Source: Cordylochernes scorpioides | Lineage: Eukaryota > Arthropoda > Arachnida > Pseudoscorpiones > Chernetidae | Direction: 5' to 3' | Assembly (NCBI GenBank): GCA_030710605.1 | Contig: CP092876.1 | Coordinates: 67,890,115-67,954,114 of the forward strand | DNA: 64,000 nucleotides | Shown here: in pieces, positions 22,711 to 32,673 of the stretch | Layout of the letters: every line of letters starts with the position of its first letter | Position numbering within the stretch: the first letter of the stretch is position 1 | Program-made: the position numbers and the translations under genes | Notes under the pieces: model-generated | What the model was told of the DNA's origin: nothing | The model's input: only the letters and a program-made list of their open reading frames with translations | Database searches by the model: none

Positions 22711-23202
22711 AGGTAAAGAAATGGTAAAAACAGTAAATGTAAAGATAGTAAAGGTGAAGAAATTAACAGATTTTTCAGGTTTATACCTGGCAGAAGTCTG
22801 TTTAATTTTCAACTAAGGATTATTCAAATTAGGCAAATACTATAGGTAATTAACATATTCTTCAAAATATCATAATAAACTTTGCGTCATCTATCGCTGA
22901 AAATTAGCACCATATTTTAGCGCCAACTTTATTTTAAATACAATTAAAACCTATTTCTACAACCCTTATACTGCTATGATTAGAAATTAAAAAGAGGGAT
23001 TTCGGAAAAAAGGATAATGATATTTATTTAAAAAGAAAAGTAGCGTTAAAACATAGTTCTAATTTTAACCTTTTTTAGTCTGAAAATAATAATGATAATA
23101 ATAGAATATACTGAATCATGATTGATAGTAAGAAACACGATTCTTTCGGCTTACATTCATTTGGGCAGAACATAGGCGAAAACAAGTCATAAAGCGATTA
23201 TA
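22711..23202. other. AT-rich sequence, nothing recognised
   Basis: No ORF with motifs, no tRNA and no inverted repeat was seen. It ends at the TA target duplication (23201-23202) of the mariner relic. Confidence 0.4.
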
Positions 23203-24204
23203 CTACTCTGATCAAAAGGTTTCGACACTTTGCTCATAAAATCCTGAAAATTCAATATATTTTTTCCCGGTTTGTGGCAAACGTGAGCGTCGCCCTTGGC
23301 TTGGAGACGTGCCAATTTTTAAAAATCACGCGCCACAACAGCACGAGCAGCGGCTGTTCGAAGTGAAGCCATTTTGCCAGTGCTTCGATTTCGTTAGTCA
23401 CCGAAATGGAGGATCAACGAATTTGCATCAAGTTCTGTGTGAAAAACGGATTCAAGGGTGCCGAAATATTTTAAATGTTGCAAAAAGCCTACGGGAATGC
23501 CGTCATTGCTGCATTGATCCCGAATTGCTGAAGAGGGTCATTACTGGAGACGAAACATGGATTTACTGCTTTGGTTCGTAAACTACCCAACAGGCATCGG
23601 AGTGGCGCTTCAAAAATGAGCCGAGACCAGAGAAAGCGAGGAAGGCACTCAGCAAAGTCAAGGTCATGTTGACGGTGTTCTTCGACTACCAGGGCATTGT
23701 TCATCATGAATTTCAACAACAAGGCTCTACAATAACTGCTGACTCCTACCTGGGAGTTTTGAGGCGATTGAGGGAGGCGATCAGGCAGAAACGGCCGGTG
23801 CTGTGGGAGAGAAAGTCTTGGATCCTCCACCACGATAACGCGCCGGTGCACACAGCCCTCAAAATCTCGAAGTTCCGGCAGGACCACTCAACCTCTGTGT
23901 TCCCCCAACCCCCCTACAGTCCCGATTTGGCTCCCTGCGACTTCTTCCTTTTTGGAAAGCTAAAAAAAAGTTAAAGGGTCGGAAATTTCAGAGCATAGAA
24001 GAGATCAAAGTGGAATCGAAGAAGGCCAAGAAGGCGATCCCGAAAACAGACTACCAGAGGTGTTATGCCGACTGGAAAAAAAATGTGGTTGAAGTGCATC
24101 GCGGCCAACGGGGACGACTTTGAAGGGGAAAATTTGGATTTGGTAGAATAATAAAGTGTTTTCTAACTTATGAGCAAAGTGTCGAAACCTTTTGATCAGA
24201 GTAG
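23203..24204 (+). mobile_element. Mariner-family element, internally deleted
   Basis: Perfect terminal inverted repeats of about 37 bp start CTACTCTGATCAAAAGGTTT at 23203 and are mirrored to 24204, with TA duplicated on both sides (23201-23202 and 24205-24206). At about 1.0 kb it is shorter than the usual 1.3 kb. The missing part corresponds to the transposase region between the first helix-turn-helix and the first catalytic Asp. The perfect repeats beside a wrecked gene suggest trans-mobilisation. Confidence 0.9.
23406..24151 (+). pseudogene. Mariner transposase pseudogene
   Basis: The frame starts MEDQRICIKFCVKNG and AEIF-stop-MLQKAYG, the mariner N-terminus with an in-frame TAA. It then jumps by deletion to RVITGDETWIY (first catalytic Asp), HHDNAPVHTA (second Asp) and YSPDLAPCDFFLF (third Asp, the D34D spacing of mariner). 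A-run length changes near 23965 and 24077 shift the frame twice before the typical C-terminal NGDDFEGENLDL. It cannot make a working transposase. Confidence 0.85.
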
Positions 24205-24536
24205 TATTATCCTAGATATTACGGATTTGTGATATGGAAAATCACCGTAGATATGAATCAAATAACGACGACAGACAAAAGGACTAACGGGTGGGTTGAA
24301 AAAGATTATAGCAGGAATGCTATGAGGACATCAACCAGCGATAGAATGAGATAAGACCCATCGAGTCGTTAATTTGTAAAAGTCAGTATAGTAAAATAAC
24401 ATTGGACTGACTCCATTATTTTTTCTGTAATAGATTGAAGCAGAAATACCATTGAACTTGTTATTCCCCAAGTTATTACTGAAAGAATATAAGTTCATCC
24501 AAACGCTAGGGTCGAGAGCCAAAGAAGCAGAACAAT
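24205..24536. other. No recognised gene between mariner and gypsy relics
   Basis: The sequence shows only short unsupported frames. Its right end (GAGCCAAAGAAGCAGAAC) may already belong to the decayed gypsy integrase that follows. Confidence 0.3.
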
Positions 24537-24710
24537 TTGTACATATCTAAGCTAAATGATCTCTGGGACACATATAGGCCCATAACAGAAACAATGTTCC
24601 AGCCTGGAAATGACGTCCTGTTTTTTGTTACTGTGCAAAAAAATAATTTTTCGGAAAAACTGATGCGACGTTACTTTGGCCCCAGAAAGGTCCTCCCATA
24701 TGGTTTAGTT
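24537..24710 (+). pseudogene. Ty3/gypsy integrase C-terminal (GPF/Y) relic
   Basis: The frame reads FQPGNDVLFFVTVQKNNFSE then KLMRRYFGPRKVL. This matches the integrase C-terminus of Ty3/gypsy elements, where a PGD-V--F-P line is followed by SEKLL-RYFGPY. It is 5'-truncated, and sequence after RYFGP no longer resembles the family. No LTR was found nearby. Confidence 0.6.
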
Positions 24711-25571
24711 TGGAAGGATGAAGCCATAGGAGGACCACCCTGGACACAGATAACTTCTCAACTAGATCCGAGGATGAAGACGTCCTAATTAAAAGAAGAC
24801 AACGGCTGACACAGACACGCGAAGAGATCTATTGTAATATTACTCAGTTACCGGCCCTGAAACTGAGAAAGTAAGTCTTGTGATGAGCATCGTGCAGATA
24901 TTCTTATAGGTGGAAACAATTTGTGCGTTATAAAGAGATATACTTTGGCACTTTATTCGAAAAATTATGTTAAAACTCTATTAATTATAATTTCAAATGC
25001 CATCCTTCGATAAAATTATATATTGTCGCAATATTTAAAATAAGGCATACCCTGTATTATAACTGAGGTTTTTCTATTGAATTTACAAAATGGAAGAGAG
25101 AGGAAAAATAGATGATTATAAAAAAATGTCAAAGGAACACACCAAGGGCGCATGCGCTGCTCAAGAGAAAAAGGAAGGTTTGTTTTATTTATCAACCTAA
25201 AAATAAAGAAATGGAAAAAAGTCTGTCTCAAATTTACATATTAGCTAAGCTACTGCTTTTAATTCATTCTCGATTCACAAACCTGTAATAGGCTAATTTG
25301 GCGGTAATATCATTATATTATTCATTTCATTTCTAATATAATTAAAAAGTATAAAATATTTTATTTGATTTTTTGAAAAAAATATATATATCGAAATATT
25401 TAAATTAATAATAAAATACTATTATTTCAAATTTTATATAAATTCATTTAGAAAAAGTATAAATAATAAATATTATATTGTTTATCATTAACACATCACA
25501 AATCTTGCTTTTTAAATTTGTGTTTAGTTATAAATAATTGATATATTTTCTCTAGGAATCCGGTTTTATCA
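24711..25571. other. AT-rich sequence without recognised genes
   Basis: Short frames exist on both strands (for example 25016-25231 minus) but none carries a motif. The segment becomes very AT-rich from 25300 on. Confidence 0.35.
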
Positions 25572-25594
25572 AGAGAGAGAGAGAGAGAGAGAGA
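25572..25594. repeat. GA dinucleotide microsatellite
   Basis: About eleven GA repeats lie directly upstream of the zinc-finger frame. GA repeats are often found in arthropod promoters as GAGA-type sites, but a role here is only possible, not shown. Confidence 0.7.
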
Positions 25595-25609
25595 AAGAAC
25601 TAATATGAA

Positions 25610-26493
25610 ATGAATTTTTATCAAAACGAAGAAAACTTCAGAATAACTAACCAAACTTTGAGTAAAGGAGGTAGACCAGAAAAGACAGAGCCTGGATGCG
25701 TTGACTTTATAGAGATCATTATAAACCAGGAAGGCAAGTCTTTTAGATGTAAAATTTGCAATTACACAACTTCTCAGAAACCTAATGTTACAAAGCACAT
25801 ACATAAAATTACTCATCAAAATTTGAAAGAGTATAAATGCCCCTTATGTCTTAAAAAATTGGGACCAAGGAGAACCTTAAACGCCACATTAAGGCACACA
25901 CAAATGTGAGAGACTTTCCGTGCCCACATTGCGAGCTGGTATCTATCACTAAACCAAACCTAGACACGCATATTGGAAGAGGACATCGAAATCTCTCCAA
26001 ACCTAAACCATCTGTGCCCGCACCACCTAAGTATCCTGAATTCTTTGAAGTTTCTCAACAATATGCTCATGATCATTACGATTTTTTCAAGGACGGATCT
26101 GGAAGATTGTACAGTAAGTTGAAGGCTAGTAAGGACATCACTAAAATTTACAAATTAGTTACCAATCTTGACGACAGATTTTCCGAGCAGAAATTACTAG
26201 AAAGGATTGCTGAACCGAATTTCGAGAATACAATTGTAAATTCGTCTTCTTCTGAATCTAGATACAATGAAAAAGCAGGTTTTCCTGAAAATGTAATGAA
26301 TAAAAATAAGAAATACTTTACTAAACCTGAACTGATCGAGGTATCAGAAAACATTTCTGAGTCTAACCAGTTCTTCACCCAGTTTAATACGAGGAATTAC
26401 ATTTGTAAAATATCAAAAGTTATTAGGGCAGAAGGGGTAATTTCAAGCCATCATTTGGTACAAGTTTCAGAAACCTCAAACCCTAAGATTTAA
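25610..26493 (+). pseudogene. C2H2 zinc-finger protein, frameshifted
   Basis: The first frame (99 codons) contains finger 1, FRCKICNYTT...HIHKITH, and the start of finger 2, YKCPLCLKKLG. The reading then needs a one-base shift near 25861 to continue as KENLKRHIKAH, which restores the exact C-x2-C-x12-H-x3-H spacing of finger 2. The second frame (25906-26493) holds finger 3, FPCPHCELVS...HIGRGH, and a Ser/Asn-rich tail of about 165 residues. Three consecutive fingers suggest a DNA-binding regulator. The single indel could be inactivating or a sequence error, since everything downstream remains open. No close family is recognised. Confidence 0.6.
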
Positions 26494-26706
26494 AGAAGTT
26501 CCCCGAGAAATAATATAATTTTGGGTTCACACGCTTTCCATTAAGGAAATATTCAAAAGCACCTGAAATTTGACCAAAAGAACCTCGTTGTTCACTGAAC
26601 CTTTGTCTCTCAAATAGAAATTTCCCAGATTAAATATGGCAATATAATAAAGTCCAGGCACTGCACCTACAAAACGCTACCACAGGTTAGCCTAAAAATA
26701 CTTAGA

Positions 26707-27131
26707 ATGGCTCCAAATACCAACTTTGAAATAAACGAAGCAGCCAATCAAATGATTGAAAACAACCTCCTATATATGCAGCCATTCCAAGTATCAACAA
26801 CGGCACAAAACAATGGTTTCAAAGAAATTAAAGCAGCCAATTAAATGAATATCACAACCTTTTACAAATTCAGCCATCCCAAATGTCAACAACCGCACAA
26901 AACAATGTTTTCCAAGTAAATTCAGGAGCCAAACAAAACGATTATCATAACCTCCTACAGATGCAGCCATCCCAAATGTCGACAAATGCACAAAACAATG
27001 GTTTATATCAAAATGAAAGTTTCGACATAATTTTTCATAATATATCCCAGGTATGCACAACGCAACAACCGAGAGTAGAACAAAACTACGGTTTAGAACA
27101 AAATGAACAATATTCGAATGCCAAATTCTAA
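26707..27131 (+). pseudogene. Q/N-rich repeat ORF, frameshifted
   Basis: From ATG 26707 a frame reads MAPNTNFEINEAANQM and stops at 26842; the continuing frame (26883-27131) reads QPSQMSTTAQNN and later QMQPSQMSTNAQNNGLYQ. The peptide block (M/I)QPSQMST(T/N)AQNN occurs three times at intervals of about 38 residues (roughly 115 bp), so this is a degenerate coding tandem repeat broken by an indel. It may be the 3' part of the preceding zinc-finger gene, because low-complexity Q/N tails are common there, but the connection is not shown. Confidence 0.35.
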
Positions 27132-27461
27132 AGGATGACGCAATCTACTTTAAAAAATGCTACCAAAGGCTTCTGGTTACCGAATGATTAGTAAAATATA
27201 GAAAAAGAAAGAAAACTCAATTTTCTTTTGCAGTTGCTTTGACCCAAATGTCTGTAAATGCAATCTTAATTAAAATATAAATTAATCGATAATAGGCGTT
27301 TGAAACATGTGCCATGATATAATTAAACTCTAAGAGAAGATGCCTTAAAAATAAAAATGTAAAGTTTTACTATCAATATTTGAAAATTGTATTTTCATTT
27401 ATTTTTTACAATATATATATATATAAGTTTTGAAAATAGAGCAATCAATAAATAAATCTTT

Positions 27462-27554
27462 AATTAAAAAGGCATATATTGGATCAACCTTTACGGCCAA
27501 CTGAAATATTGGTTAAATAAATTATTTTTGATTCAATATATGCCTTTTTAATTG
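27462..27554. repeat. Short foldback, 26-bp arms
   Basis: AATTAAAAAGGCATATATTG begins the left arm at 27462 and its reverse complement ends the right arm at 27554; 25 of 26 positions match across a 41-bp loop. It may be a small MITE remnant or a stable hairpin; no target duplication was evident. Confidence 0.6.
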
Positions 27555-28105
27555 AATATATACAAGTAATAAAGCTGATATTTATTAAATTGACATATTT
27601 CAAATAGAATCATCAAAATGTTTATATATGATATTAATTTAACATAGTTTATAACTTACACAATATAATCTAACAGGATTTTTATATTCTTTATATAAGT
27701 ATAAAGTATTTCATTCATTTAATAACAATTAAATTTTTGCATATAATTTATATATGTATTCGAATTTTATGTTTAAATGATAGACTCTTTAATTCATTTA
27801 ATTTGTTATCTATATACACATATTTCATCTTACCCAATTAATTAATGTTTTTAAAATGAAGCACAATCTAATATAAGAAAATAAAATGTTTTAAAAAAAA
27901 TTAAATCGGATATCTTAAGGATAGCTACTATTAAACCACTAATATATTTGAATTGAATATTTAATCTCTGTTTTAAATAAAGTACAATGCCTGATTGACG
28001 CGAGGCTTCCTTCCAAAACCAAAACTTATATCCCCCGCAGAGGGGCGCTGGTTGCGAGTGAAATTGGCAAATTTGTATATAACTACGAAGATATTCGATT
28101 TTTTT

Positions 28106-28110
<5 letters not shown>

Positions 28111-28141
<31 letters not shown>
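28111..28141. repeat. TA microsatellite
   Basis: About 15 consecutive TA units. The element array shows that such tracts serve as insertion sites in this genome. Confidence 0.8.
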
Positions 28142-28144
<3 letters not shown>

Positions 28145-29011
28145 TACACTTAATTTTATATACACTACAAACGCTTTTCCAAAACAATGAAGAAAACTAG
28201 AAGGCAACAAATATTATCTTAAAATTCGAAAATTGTAAAGAAATATAGAAACATTTTATTGCTTTTAAAAGGATTCACCATTAGAGTGTTTATATATTTT
28301 ATATTCAACAATATATACACTTTTATGAGGATTTTAAAAGGAATTCATTTTTTAGAATTTTTATTTTTATTTTCAAAATAATTATAATAGACTATTGAAA
28401 AAACATTTGCTATTTTTATTATACTTTTATAGCGGATTTTATTCTTTCGATTGAATAAAAAATGACGTACTTTTTAAAACAGAAAAAAAATCAACAGGCT
28501 TTCTAGTACATTATCGATATAATTAAATATATATTACACATTTTAATTAGCCTTTTCGTTTCTCCACTCTTTTACATAGACATGCGAAATTTAAACAAAA
28601 TTATTTTTTTTTGTTTAGAAGCCACTTGGTTCAAACAAACGCGCAAATACGCCTAAATTTGAAATCTATATCAGTGTCATGCCGGTATATTGAGTCAAAT
28701 GACAAAAGATCGATTTTCAATAAATTATTGTTCAAGCCTAGAATATTTTTGTTGTGTGTTATGTGCAAATATAGACAATTGACCAAGGAGTATAGGGATA
28801 CCTTTGATGGTAGTGGAAGGTCATCTTTATACTTCAACAGAAGATGCAGTTATTTAGAATGAGAATCCGGAATTCTGGATGTTCTTGAAACAGCATTATT
28901 CTTATCTCTCAGGTATAATTAGAGATATTCGACCTTAGGTAAGATTTAGTAGGTTTGGACTTTTCTAAATGTTTAAAGCCTGAAATCCATATGGAGAATA
29001 CTAATATCATT

Positions 29012-29402
29012 ACAATATAATATAATGCGGTTTGTGATTGTAAAACGACATTTGAAAATTATCCTGCATGTGTTTCTTTTCAATTAAAAATCAAAATTTA
29101 TTTCAAGAAAAAATAACGATTATTTCTAACCTTAGGGATGAGTAATGAAAGGATGAATTGTGAAGAGCAATTATAAACGGAAAAATAAAAGTGTCCAGGT
29201 ATGGGAATCGAACCCACATTGTTCCGCTTACCGGGCAGATGCCCGGTAGCTAGGCTACCCTGGACATATTTTTTCGTTCGTAAATAATACATAAAGTAAT
29301 TTATAATACAATAAAATATAATGCGGTTTGTGATTGTAAAACGACATTTGAAAATTATCCCGCATGTGTTTATTTTCAAAGAAAAATCAAAATTCATTTT
29401 AA
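29012..29402. mobile_element. 391-bp cassette with 95-bp terminal direct repeats and internal tRNA-like gene
   Basis: The first repeat (29012-29106) and the second (29308-29402) both read ACAATA-AATATAATGCGG and are alike over about 95 bp. They enclose 201 bp containing a tRNA-like gene. The whole is flanked by GGAGAATACTAATATCATT at 28993-29011 and the same sequence with one extra A at 29403-29422, which looks like a 19-20 bp target-site duplication. LTR elements make 4-6 bp duplications, so a target-primed mechanism fits better. The unit would equal 1.3 turns of a 296-nt circle, an inference. No such family is known to me. Confidence 0.6.
29193..29264 (-). tRNA. tRNA-like gene, cloverleaf with GGT anticodon position
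   Basis: On the minus strand the acceptor TCCAGGG pairs with ACCTGGA (one mismatch). The D-arm GCCT/GGGC, anticodon arm TCTGC/GCGGA and T-arm GTGGG/CCCAT form. The Pol III A box TAGCCTAGC and B box GGTTCGATTCC match consensus. The anticodon loop CCGGTAA puts GGT (Thr) at 34-36 but has C instead of the invariant U33. This and the mismatch make a working translation tRNA doubtful; a tRNA-derived Pol III unit inside the cassette is likelier. Confidence 0.55.
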
Positions 29403-29422
29403 GGAGAAATACTAATATCATT

Positions 29423-30159
29423 GGAAGGTTGGGCAAAGTCTTGGATATATCTTGTCGAAGTAGATTTCAATGTTAGGCTGATCAACAATTATATCTCATT
29501 TTCTAGGAGAGATATCTAAATCACACTTGTTACCTGTAAGTATAATGGTCGATATACAAATTTATATTTGTAGAACAACAGAATAGTACAATACCTATAC
29601 ACTCCATATAGTCGAGAACTTATATTGAAACTTTTCCCTGAAGAATCGTAATTTCTCAATTGGCCGATGTTTCTGAAGATATCACTAACTACCTGGGGTT
29701 TTGTTTGACTAAAAAATGAAATTCTTCAACAAGAAGGAAAATATGATGTTAGGACAGTAGACTAAATTTATCCTACTCATTATTGATAACCAATCAATGA
29801 TTATTCCGATAATCTATAATTATAAACAAATTTTAACACCGATATAAGCATCCTCTGCCTAATTTATAAAATATATTTTTCAATATAACATTTTTGATTT
29901 CTAATCTATTCAACTTGTCATATATATTATTTTTAAAACTAAATATTCATAATAAAGGAAAATCAATTCCGTAACAGTTATTATTCATCGAACAAGATGG
30001 CTCACGCTTGGGTTTCAAACTTTCTGCTGGTACTCCTATCACCAGGATTTTGCCGATTCAATCAACTCAGGGCATCCCAGGTTCCTTCATCCTAAAATAT
30101 CGACCTGTGACCTCAGAATAAATCACAATCATACCAGTTGGTTCTGAAGTGTATCATAG
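29423..30159. other. No recognised feature
   Basis: AT-rich sequence without motif-bearing frames; the right part near 29990-30130 is less AT-rich but has no recognisable coding content. Confidence 0.35.
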
Positions 30160-30244
30160 TTATCCTGTCTTCAGCACGGGGACCTGCTTAGTACAAGAAA
30201 TGAACAAATAATAGAAATATGAAATAATATAGGTACACTTTATG

Positions 30245-30430
30245 TTATAAAACACACCAAGCAGAATTTGATTGATTGTATCTTTGAATGGCCCAAAGTC
30301 TGGCTGACATTTCACGCGTAGATTGTTGTGGGTTGTCCACCAGAAATCGTAGGGTCTCAATATCCGTCAAATGTGGTCGTCCCGTTCGAGGTTTGTCCTT
30401 CATGCTGTTTATACCTCTATAAACCAATTA
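30245..30430 (-). pseudogene. Mariner-type helix-turn-helix fragment
   Basis: The minus frame reads DKPRTGRPHLTDIETLRFLV and NPQQSTREMSARLW, the second helix-turn-helix of a mariner/Tc1-type transposase (KPRSGRP hinge followed by a Q-T-REL-A-L helix). The catalytic domain is missing. It differs in sequence from the mariner at 30518-31802, so it is a separate relic. Confidence 0.65.
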
Positions 30431-30517
30431 AAATTCATTGAAAAGTACTTATCGTGAAGATAGAGGCTGCCTGGCCGGCATTCATATTTCTTCAAAAAAG
30501 ATACTTCGGCCAGTATA

Positions 30518-31802
30518 CCAGGTCTATTTGTATGAAACGCGAAAATTTTCAGTGAATTTAAAAGTTCACCAATTCCATACAACAAAAGATTTTTTATTCA
30601 AAGTAATTGCCCTGATTATCTATACACTCGGACCACCTTTCAGGCAATTTTCGAATTCCTTGTCTGAAAAATTCTATTCCTTTTGAGTCGAACCAGTCAA
30701 CAAGCCATTTTCGGAGTATGTCTGAGTTCGAAAATTCCTGGTTTTTAGGGCGTGTCCTAAAGATGTGAAAAGGTGGTAGTCCGACGGCGCTAAGTTTGGT
30801 GAGTACGGCGGGTGGGGTAAGAGTTCCTAGCCCAAGTCTTTAATGGTGTTTTTGACCACTGTAGCGTTGTGGGCTGGAGCGTTGTCATGCTGCAGTATCA
30901 GCTTGTTGTGTTTTTCACGCAATTCCGGTCTTTTTTCATTCAATGCCTCTCTCAAACTGTTCATTTGTTGTTCGTAACGACTAGTATTGACCGTTTCGCC
31001 AGGTTTCAGGAGCTTGAAATATACTACGCCGGTCTGGTCCCACCAGACGCAAAGCATTGTCTTTTTTCCTAAGCGATTGGGTCTAGGCTTCCGTTTTGGA
31101 AATTGTCCGAGCAGGCCCCACGACTTTTGGCGCATAGGATTTATGGAGTGGATCGATTTCTCATCAGAAATTACGATTCGGTGCAAAAATGACTCCTTTT
31201 CATGCCTGGCGAGCAGCCCTTCGCAGGTTACCAGACGCCGTTCTTGCTGCCTTTCACCAACTCGTGGGGGACCTATCTGGAAAGCTTTTGGGTCATTCTG
31301 AGGCTGTTTTAAACGTAGGGAAACAGAACCTTGAGACACCTGGAGCTGTTTCGCGAGTTTCTCCTGCGTTTGGGTACTGTCGTCATCCAACAAAGCTTGC
31401 AGTTCAGCGTCCTCGAACTTTTGGTGCGGTTTTCCAAGTGGTTCATTATCAAGTTCGAAATCGCCACTTTGGAATTTTTTAAACCACCTGTAACACTGTT
31501 ATTTGCTCAGAGCGTGGTCGCCGTGAATTTCCTCGAGCATTCGGTGGGCTTCAGTGGCAATTTTCTTCCAGTTGAAGGCGAACAACAAAACTTCCCGTAA
31601 ATGGGCACTTTTTGGCTCGGAAATCACCATTTTACACGGGCTCCAGAAATTTTCCACGATTGGAATTTTTCTAAAACTCCACGCATGCTGATGCCACGTG
31701 AGTCAAAAAACAAAATGCCTTCAACAGCGCCACCGTCGGCTCAAATAAAGTTGCACAACGCCCTCTGGCAGCCATTTCCGCGTTTCATACTAATAGACCT
31801 GG
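30518..31802 (-). mobile_element. Mariner element, full length (1285 bp)
   Basis: Terminal inverted repeats start CCAGGTCTATTTGTATGAAA at 30518 and are mirrored (TTTCATACTAATAGACCTGG) to 31802, with TA on both sides (30516-30517, 31803-31804). Length and terminal structure are typical of mariner. It inserted into the left arm of the element above, whose sequence continues on each side of the TA, so it is the younger insertion. Confidence 0.9.
30594..31630 (-). pseudogene. Mariner transposase, two nonsense codons
   Basis: ATG at 31630 opens MVISEPKSAHLREVLL; the frame runs to a stop at 30594, about 345 codons as expected. It contains CYRWFKKFQSGDFEL (N-terminal HTH), IVISDEKSIHSIN (first Asp), LQHDNAPAHNATVV (second Asp), PPYSPNLAPSDYHLF (third Asp, with Asn where most mariners have Asp earlier in the loop) and the C-terminal LPERWSECIDNQGNYFE. 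Two in-frame stops interrupt it: TAA after HALSK, and TAG after KDLG where the family usually has Trp. With only two point nonsense changes it decayed recently. Confidence 0.85.
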
Positions 31803-31817
31803 TAAATCTTTTTATTA

Positions 31818-31858
31818 CCTCGACGTTTCGACAAAAAGCTTTTGTTCTCGTCAGGAGC
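31818..31858 (-). ncRNA. Hammerhead-like core, left arm
   Basis: On the minus strand: CTGACGA, then a hairpin with AACAAAA/TTTTTGT, then GAAACGTC. This is the order of the hammerhead catalytic core (C-U-G-A-N-G-A, stem II, G-A-A-A, cleavage-site U-H). Stem II has a bulge and stem III is almost absent, so self-cleavage as a monomer is unlikely. Confidence 0.4.
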
Positions 31859-32320
31859 AAACAAAAATTAAAACATATAGCAAGGCGTTAAAAATTATTC
31901 TAAGGCTCTAAAATTTAAAAAAGAAAGATTATTTTTAGAGGGGTGGGTATCACGGGATATGGGGAAAAGAACTTTAAATGTATATGAAGATATTCCGCTA
32001 CAATACAATTTGTTTTTAAATTTAAAAAAGTAGTTATAAAGGGTAAGTATAAATTGTACATAATAGATATCGATTAATATATACTATTGTGAAATATTTT
32101 AAATGTTATTTTTATTTTTTATATTTATTTTTGTTTATAATTCCTTAATATAAATATGTATATCATAATTTTATTTCAAAGATCATAGTCTTTGTGAGTT
32201 AAATATTTATTTTTTGACTCGTGCTTTGGATGTTGTACAAAATTTCGAATATCGCGTGAGAACGCCCTTAGAGTCTTAGAATAATTTTTAACGCCTTGCT
32301 ATATGTTTTAATTTTTGTAG

Positions 32321-32361
32321 GCTCCTGACGAGGACAAAAGCTTTTTGTCGAAACGTCGAGG
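32321..32361 (+). ncRNA. Hammerhead-like core, right arm
   Basis: CTGACGA (32325-32331) is followed by a 7-bp stem GACAAAA/TTTTGTC and GAAACGTC (32350-32357); CTC before and GAG after can close stem I. Minimal stem III is a known feature of hammerheads in Penelope-like elements. It is the inverted partner of the core at 31818-31858. Confidence 0.45.
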
Positions 32362-32402
32362 TAATAAAAAGATTTATACTGGCCGAAGTATCTTTTTTCA
32401 AG

Positions 32403-32673
32403 AAAAATGAAAAGTATTTGGAACATTTTTCAAACCAAATGTCATAACTAAAAATTCGTAATGCCCGTCATTTGTAATTGAAGAAGTTTTCTTAACAGAG
32501 TTTGGATGTAGTTCGACATGGCAATAACCCCATGCTATGTCAAGTGTTGTGAAGTATTTAGCATCATGTAAGCGATCAAACTTGAATGTAAAGAATAGGA
32601 TGCTTGTCTTAAACTGTAATTGCATTTAGTTTCCGATAGATGATACATTTCCTCTGTGAACCATCCTTTTTTT
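32403..32673 (-). pseudogene. Ty3/gypsy reverse transcriptase relic
   Basis: Minus-strand frames read KKDGSQRKCIIYRKLNAIT, a stop and a frameshift, then FDRLHDAKYFTTLDIAWGYC (RT motif A, catalytic Asp in TLD), TNDGHYEFLVMTFGLKNVP (motif B) and NTF. The YxDD motif is missing because the sequence is cut at about 32400 by the inverted-repeat element. Only this quarter of the pol gene remains. Confidence 0.75.

Larger units (their letters stand above)
27132..29011. other. AT-rich intergenic stretch with small repeats
   Basis: Apart from the inverted repeat at 27462-27554 and the TA tract at 28111-28141, no feature is recognised. An 83-codon plus-strand frame at 28611-28862 has no motif. Confidence 0.4.
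30483..32409. mobile_element. Inverted-repeat element with hammerhead-like cores, split by mariner
   Basis: The left arm (30483-30517, resuming at 31803-31908) matches the reverse complement of the right arm (about 32268-32409). Both contain TACTTCGGCCAGTATAAATC, CTCGACGTTTCGAC and AAACATATAGCAAGGCGTTA. Removing the mariner gives an element of about 640 bp with arms near 140 bp. Each arm, read outward, contains a hammerhead-like CTGACGA...GAAAC core as seen in many Penelope-like element terminal repeats, so this may be two inverted terminal repeats of a canonical PLE or a PLE-mobilised foldback. It abuts a gypsy RT relic at its right end. Confidence 0.55.

Noticed and set aside
23489..23887. 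132-codon minus ORF
   Set aside because: Antisense shadow of the mariner transposase whose DD34D motifs are on the plus strand.
27851..28210. 119-cod minus ORF spanning the TA microsatellite
   Set aside because: About ten residues are an Ile-Tyr run from the TA tract and the rest has no motif.
30869..31891. Several plus-strand ORFs of 67-104 codons
   Set aside because: They are antisense shadows of the mariner transposase on the minus strand.
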